A model generated the notes under the pieces. The model did not search any database, was not told the origin of the DNA, and worked only from the letters and a program-made list of their open reading frames with translations. Of a DNA stretch of 46,878 nt, positions 43,510-46,878 are shown piece after piece (position 1 is the first letter of the stretch; every line of letters begins with the position of its first letter). Made by a program: the position numbers and the translations under genes. This DNA is from Candidatus Omnitrophota bacterium (GTDB lineage Bacteria; Omnitrophota; Gorgyraeia; Zapsychrales; JANLHA01), in the NCBI GenBank assembly GCA_017995055.1, contig JAGOJP010000003.1, forward strand, positions 1 to 46,878, given 5' to 3'.

Positions 43510-44215
43510 ACGCCTTTTATGGCTGCCTTCATGCGCCGCTGGCCACGGGGCTTTAACATATACCGCCCTGGCGACCGCTTTCAGTTACATTTTTTGTGAC
43601 CCGGTTTTCGTGTTTTCCTTATTCTCGGGCCTCTATCTGATGGCCTGGGGCCTGGGGATGCTGCGGGTCGAAAAATCCCGCCGAGGCACGGAAGAGACTG
43701 TCGCGTTGATCCTGTTTCACAGCCTTGCCGGTATTTTACTGGCCAACCCGGGCATCTGGGCGGTCCTCGCAGCCAACGAAACGGCCCGTGTCCTTCTCCG
43801 AACCCGGCATCAAGATCTGCTGTTTTTAATATTGCCTCTCGGGATCATCCTAACGGTCTGCTGCGGGTGGGTTTTCGGGGTCAGGCAGGCGGCTATTTCA
43901 AAATTAATCAAAACTCAAAAACATGCGGAGACCCAGACCGGGAAAACATTCTGGGAACAGGATTACTGCGGAGCGTTCGCCGGGATCATGATCTTCGCTT
44001 TTATTTTTAATCCTTTATGGGGACTTATCCGCGGCATTCTGTTATCACAGGTTATCGCTCTGGGGGTGACCGATCTTGTTTTCTTCCGGGCATCCCCGCA
44101 AAGCCAACCCCGGCTCCTAAAAATATTGATCTTCCTCACCCATATTTACATACTGATCTCTTTAGGGGCGCATCCTTTCGTCAGCAACGCGTTGGACGCG
44201 ATCTCCGGATTTTAA
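43496..44215 (+). CDS. Membrane partner of the spermidine-synthase-like protein
   Basis: This 239-residue protein is almost wholly hydrophobic, with about seven membrane helices. The segment FWEQDYCGAFAGIMIFAFIFNPL resembles the YLADYLGA-type helix of the membrane part of fused spermidine-synthase-like proteins, so it may be a second copy of that membrane module without the synthase domain. GGAAG is 5 nt before the ATG. The gene overlaps the 41836 gene by 14 bp, so they are probably made together and may form one complex. I do not recognise a more exact family. Confidence 0.72.
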   Translation: MPLPKRLLWLPSCAAGHGALTYTALATAFSYIFCDPVFVFSLFSGLYLMAWGLGMLRVEKSRRGTEETVALILFHSLAGILLANPGIWAVLAANETARVLLRTRHQDLLFLILPLGIILTVCCGWVFGVRQAAISKLIKTQKHAETQTGKTFWEQDYCGAFAGIMIFAFIFNPLWGLIRGILLSQVIALGVTDLVFFRASPQSQPRLLKILIFLTHIYILISLGAHPFVSNALDAISGF

Positions 44216-44258
44216 TCTCCCGCGACCCTGGCCGGCCCGACTTTTCAGCCGCTCTCCT

Positions 44259-45608
44259 CTACCCTCCATGCCCCCGCCAAAAAATAAAATACGTCAACAG
44301 CAAGACCGCAACAACGGCCATGAGCCAGCTCACGTCCCGTCCCCGGCCGCTCAACAGCTTAATAACCGGGTAACTGATAAATCCCAGCGCCAAGCCGTCT
44401 GCGATGGAATAACAAAACGGGATTCCAATCATGATTAAAAAAGCCGGAATGCTTTCCGAAGCATCGTCCCAGTCAATCTTTCTGACGCTTTTAATCATCA
44501 TGACCCCCACGATAACCAAGGCCGGGGCCGTGATCGGGGAATAATTCCCGATCATCCCGATAAAAGGCCCGAAAAACAAAGCGGCGAGAAAGAAAACCCC
44601 GACGGCCACGCTCGTTAAGCCGGTCCGGCCGCCGAAGGCGACCCCGGCCGCGCTTTCTATATAGCTGGTGACCGTGCTCGTGCCCAGGCAGGCGCCGCCC
44701 ACGGTTCCGGCGGCGTCCACGATCAGGACCCGGCCCGCGCGCGGCAGCTGATTGCCGTCCATAAAACCGGCGGCCTCGGCCACCCCCACCAGGGTCCCCA
44801 CCGTGTCCAAGATATCCATAAACAAAAACACCATGATAAACGGCAGATAGGACACCTGAAGAGCATCGACAATATTCATTTTAAAAACGAGAGACTGCCG
44901 GATGTCCGGGAACCCCAGAATCCCGCGATACTGGATCTTCCCCAAACACAGAGCCAGGAGAGCGCCGGACAAAATTCCCCAAAGAATGGCGCCGCGGACT
45001 TTCCGCACGGTCAGGACGCTGGTCACAACAAGTCCGGCAAAGAAAATCAGGATATCCGGAGCCGCAAAATGGGTATTCAGGCCCACCAGGGTTCCCGGTT
45101 TGTCAACAATCAAACTTCCATGCTGCAGCCCGATAAACGTTATGAACAGGCCGATCCCCACGGCAATGCCGTTCCTCATGCTGGGGCTGATCGCGTTCAG
45201 GATCGCTTCCCGGACCCTGAGGGCCGAAAGGATTAAGAACAGCACCCCGGAAATAAAAATAATCCCCAGGGCGGTTTGCCAGGCGGAGGCGACCCCCATC
45301 GCGGTCAGGGCCATGATCACAGAAACAAAAAAGAAATTCTCTCCCATCCCGGGAGCCAAAGCGATGGGATATTTCGCGTAAAGCCCCATAAAGATGGACG
45401 CTCCGGCGGAACTCAGGCAGGTCGCCAAAAGGACCGCTCCGAAATCCATGCCCGTGGGGTTCCCGCTGAAGTCCCGGGAAAGCACGGCCGGCTGCAAAAA
45501 AATAATATACGACATCGTTAAAAAAGTCGTCAATCCGGCGAGGATTTCTTTCTGGGCGGACGTCCCGTTTTCCCTTAACTGAAACACCCTGTCCCAAAAA
45601 CCGGCCAT
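44259..45608 (-). CDS. AzgA-like purine (hypoxanthine/guanine/adenine) permease
   Basis: This 449-residue NCS2 permease has about 12-13 membrane helices. The start KEILAGLTTFLTMSYIIFLQP, then APGMGENFFFV, GIGLFITFIGL, and the GTLVGVAEAAGF and TSYIESAAGVAFGGRTGLTSV motifs match the AzgA/PbuG/PbuO group, which takes up purine bases with protons. AAGGG is about 8 nt before the ATG. With apt (19590) it gives a salvage route. It lies 43 bp from the convergent 43496 gene and 11 bp downstream of the esterase-like gene. Confidence 0.9.
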   Translation of the reverse strand: MAGFWDRVFQLRENGTSAQKEILAGLTTFLTMSYIIFLQPAVLSRDFSGNPTGMDFGAVLLATCLSSAGASIFMGLYAKYPIALAPGMGENFFFVSVIMALTAMGVASAWQTALGIIFISGVLFLILSALRVREAILNAISPSMRNGIAVGIGLFITFIGLQHGSLIVDKPGTLVGLNTHFAAPDILIFFAGLVVTSVLTVRKVRGAILWGILSGALLALCLGKIQYRGILGFPDIRQSLVFKMNIVDALQVSYLPFIMVFLFMDILDTVGTLVGVAEAAGFMDGNQLPRAGRVLIVDAAGTVGGACLGTSTVTSYIESAAGVAFGGRTGLTSVAVGVFFLAALFFGPFIGMIGNYSPITAPALVIVGVMMIKSVRKIDWDDASESIPAFLIMIGIPFCYSIADGLALGFISYPVIKLLSGRGRDVSWLMAVVAVLLLTYFIFWRGHGG

Positions 45609-45619
45609 AGCACGTGCCC

Positions 45620-46330
45620 TTACTGGCTTTTACGCATCATGTTAAAAAATCTCATCGCGTCTTCCCTCATCTCTTCGGTGAGGGTCTGCCCCGTTTCAGG
45701 ATATATTTTTAAAGTCACGTCATACCCCGTCACTTTAAGCAAATTATAAAATTTTTGCGCCTTGGTAACCCGGTTATCTTTAATAAAGTCGTCTTTCTCC
45801 CCCACCCCGACAAAGAATTTGACCTGCCGGTTCCTCATCAGGGTTGGGGGGGCATCATACTCCCCGGGCGCGAACACGCACACCCCCTGCACGATATTCG
45901 ACCTTTTAAAAGCCATCCGGTGAACACATTCAGCGCCTCCGGAGAATCCGACAAAATACACCTTATTCTGGTCATAAGGGAAATCCCCGCGCAGTTCCAG
46001 CAGAATATGCATGAGCCAAAGGTCCTCTTTGTTCTGCAGCTGTTCAAACCCGGAGGGAAACGACGGGCATATTAAAATATAATTGTCCCTGTCCGCGAGG
46101 GGCCCCCAGATATCCACGACATCGCGGGCCGTTTCTTTTTCCGAGTGAACCGCAACCAGAAGCGGATATTTTTGATCCGGATTATACCCCTGCGGCGTCT
46201 GCACGAAATACGTCTGCGTGATGTTTTTCTGCAGCCGGCGCTCGAAAAGCCGGGGCGGCGCAGCCTGTCCGTCCGAAACAATCCCCCATAAAACACTGAC
46301 CCCAAGAAATAGAATCCTGATTTTTTTCAT
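45620..46330 (-). CDS. Secreted alpha/beta-hydrolase (esterase/PHB-depolymerase-like)
   Basis: This 236-residue protein has a signal peptide (MKKIRILFLGVSVLWGIVSDG) and an alpha/beta-hydrolase fold: YPLLVAVHSEKE, then the nucleophile elbow VGFSGGAE (GxSxG) and GVGEKDDFI, where the catalytic Asp is expected. At the usual His position, near YPETGQTLTEEM, there is Gln rather than His, so the triad may be incomplete, or another His may serve. A true esterase function is therefore uncertain. It has GGGG-type Shine-Dalgarno sequence near the ATG. It is 11 bp from the permease gene. Confidence 0.82.
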   Translation of the reverse strand: MKKIRILFLGVSVLWGIVSDGQAAPPRLFERRLQKNITQTYFVQTPQGYNPDQKYPLLVAVHSEKETARDVVDIWGPLADRDNYILICPSFPSGFEQLQNKEDLWLMHILLELRGDFPYDQNKVYFVGFSGGAECVHRMAFKRSNIVQGVCVFAPGEYDAPPTLMRNRQVKFFVGVGEKDDFIKDNRVTKAQKFYNLLKVTGYDVTLKIYPETGQTLTEEMREDAMRFFNMMRKSQ

Positions 46331-46527
46331 GCTTCTCTTGCCCCTCCCCTAAAATTACGCAGCCAAATGCGTTTGGATACTCTGGGCACTCGGCGCCCTT
46401 TATCCGTCATTATATTGTGTCTGGGCCTAAAAATCCAACGCCTTCTTTAAAAAGGACTTTATTCCCGGACAGGCCCGGCCGGGATGACACCGAAATCCAG
46501 ACAGGGGCCGGACTAAACACCGCGCCT

Positions 46528-46878
46528 TCAGGCCTCTGTCACTAAATCCCATATCCGCATCAAGGCGTTCACCGCGCCGGAGGATATCCGGACGTCAACC
46601 AGGGAAGACGCTTCGGTTTCTTCCGGATTAATCTCCACCGTAAAACGGCCTCGACTCTTGGCGTCTTCCAGCGGCCGGCGGATATAAGGGAATACGCTCG
46701 TTGTCCCAATGCTGAAATACAGATCAAACCCTTGTTCCATCTGCGCTATCAGAGTCGTCACCGCCGCGGGAGGCAACATTTCGCCGAACAAGACCACGTC
46801 CGGGCGCATCTTATGCCCGCACCGCCGGCAAAGAGGCGGAATCGCGATCCCGGAAAAATCTCGGACGTCCTGTCGAAA
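46528..46878 (-). CDS. Sir2-family NAD-dependent protein deacylase (C-terminal part)
   Basis: The frame is open to the window edge, so the N-terminus with the NAD site lies outside. The visible 116 residues include the second half of the zinc ribbon (CRRCGHKMRPDVVLFGE), then SIGTTSVFPYIRRPLEDA and VEINPEETEASSLVD, all conserved in bacterial Sir2 (CobB-type) enzymes. These remove acetyl or acyl groups from lysine using NAD. The gene lies 197 bp upstream of the esterase-like gene on the same strand; I see nothing else in 46331-46527. Confidence 0.93.
   Translation of the reverse strand, partial: FRQDVRDFSGIAIPPLCRRCGHKMRPDVVLFGEMLPPAAVTTLIAQMEQGFDLYFSIGTTSVFPYIRRPLEDAKSRGRFTVEINPEETEASSLVDVRISSGAVNALMRIWDLVTEA

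Noticed and set aside
46331-46527. Possible purine riboswitch upstream of the esterase-permease pair
   Set aside because: The conserved three-way-junction core could not be found, and only 11 bp separate the permease from the gene before it.

Overview
The window reads as a chromosomal segment of a Gram-negative-type bacterium from a poorly studied phylum. A Candidatus Omnitrophota (OP3)-like organism is my best guess. Pointers are a signal-peptide beta-barrel porin ending in Phe, a single-chain glycyl-tRNA synthetase of the archaeal/eukaryotic kind, pyruvate phosphate dikinase, an NfnAB/SudAB-like flavoprotein pair, several GT-C membrane glycosyltransferase-like proteins and an archaeal-type Hel308-like helicase. 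The phylum call is inference from gene content, not from a marker phylogeny. Most genes lie on the minus strand. No phage, transposase, CRISPR array or rRNA is seen; there is one tRNA.

Layout. 1-2510: a partial basic protein and a DUF2298 membrane protein. 2717-12420: a plus-strand sugar-nucleotide-epimerase-like gene facing a seven-gene minus-strand operon. That operon is driven by a near-consensus promoter at 12389-12416 and runs UbiA/DPPR-synthase-like prenyltransferase, GT2, SGNH hydrolase, GT2, FAD oxidoreductase, and two GT-C-like membrane proteins. It looks like a lipid-linked sugar pathway. 12443-15418: an operon with a membrane-anchored jelly-roll-like protein, a ParA ATPase fused to a CBM48 glycogen-binding domain, a DUF4870-like membrane protein and a basic protein ending in an EF-Tu domain-2-like fold. 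15552-17202: a porin with its terminator and a structured upstream region, followed by tRNA-Arg(CCU). 17508-20500: a TMTC-like glycosyltransferase and apt, bracketed by two copies of a palindrome-rich repeat.

20515-26511: glyS, ppdK, an RpoD-like sigma factor and, overlapping the sigma gene by 11 bp, a LacI-type sensor domain with no DNA-binding domain. 26563-26860: a second, unrelated array of hairpin-rich tandem repeats. 26869-30388: nfnA-like, nfnB-like, panB and a zinc-ribbon membrane protein. 30423-38025: polX, a PilZ protein, a TPR-M50 protease fusion, an unknown anchored protein, a carboxymuconolactone-decarboxylase-like protein and a large DUF3352-like coiled-coil protein. 38123-39417: tatD and dtd. 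39556-44215 (plus strand): the helicase and two spermidine-synthase-like membrane proteins. 44259-46878: a purine permease, an esterase-like lipid-phase or periplasmic protein and the C-terminal part of a Sir2 deacetylase.

Themes. Surface or lipid-linked glycan assembly dominates the first 20 kb. Purine salvage appears twice (apt and an AzgA-like permease). The most unusual pieces are the ParA-CBM48 operon, the sigma factor/HTH-less LacI pair, and the two families of hairpin repeats, whose stems show compensatory base changes. Several genes appear to be transcribed with nearly no leader.
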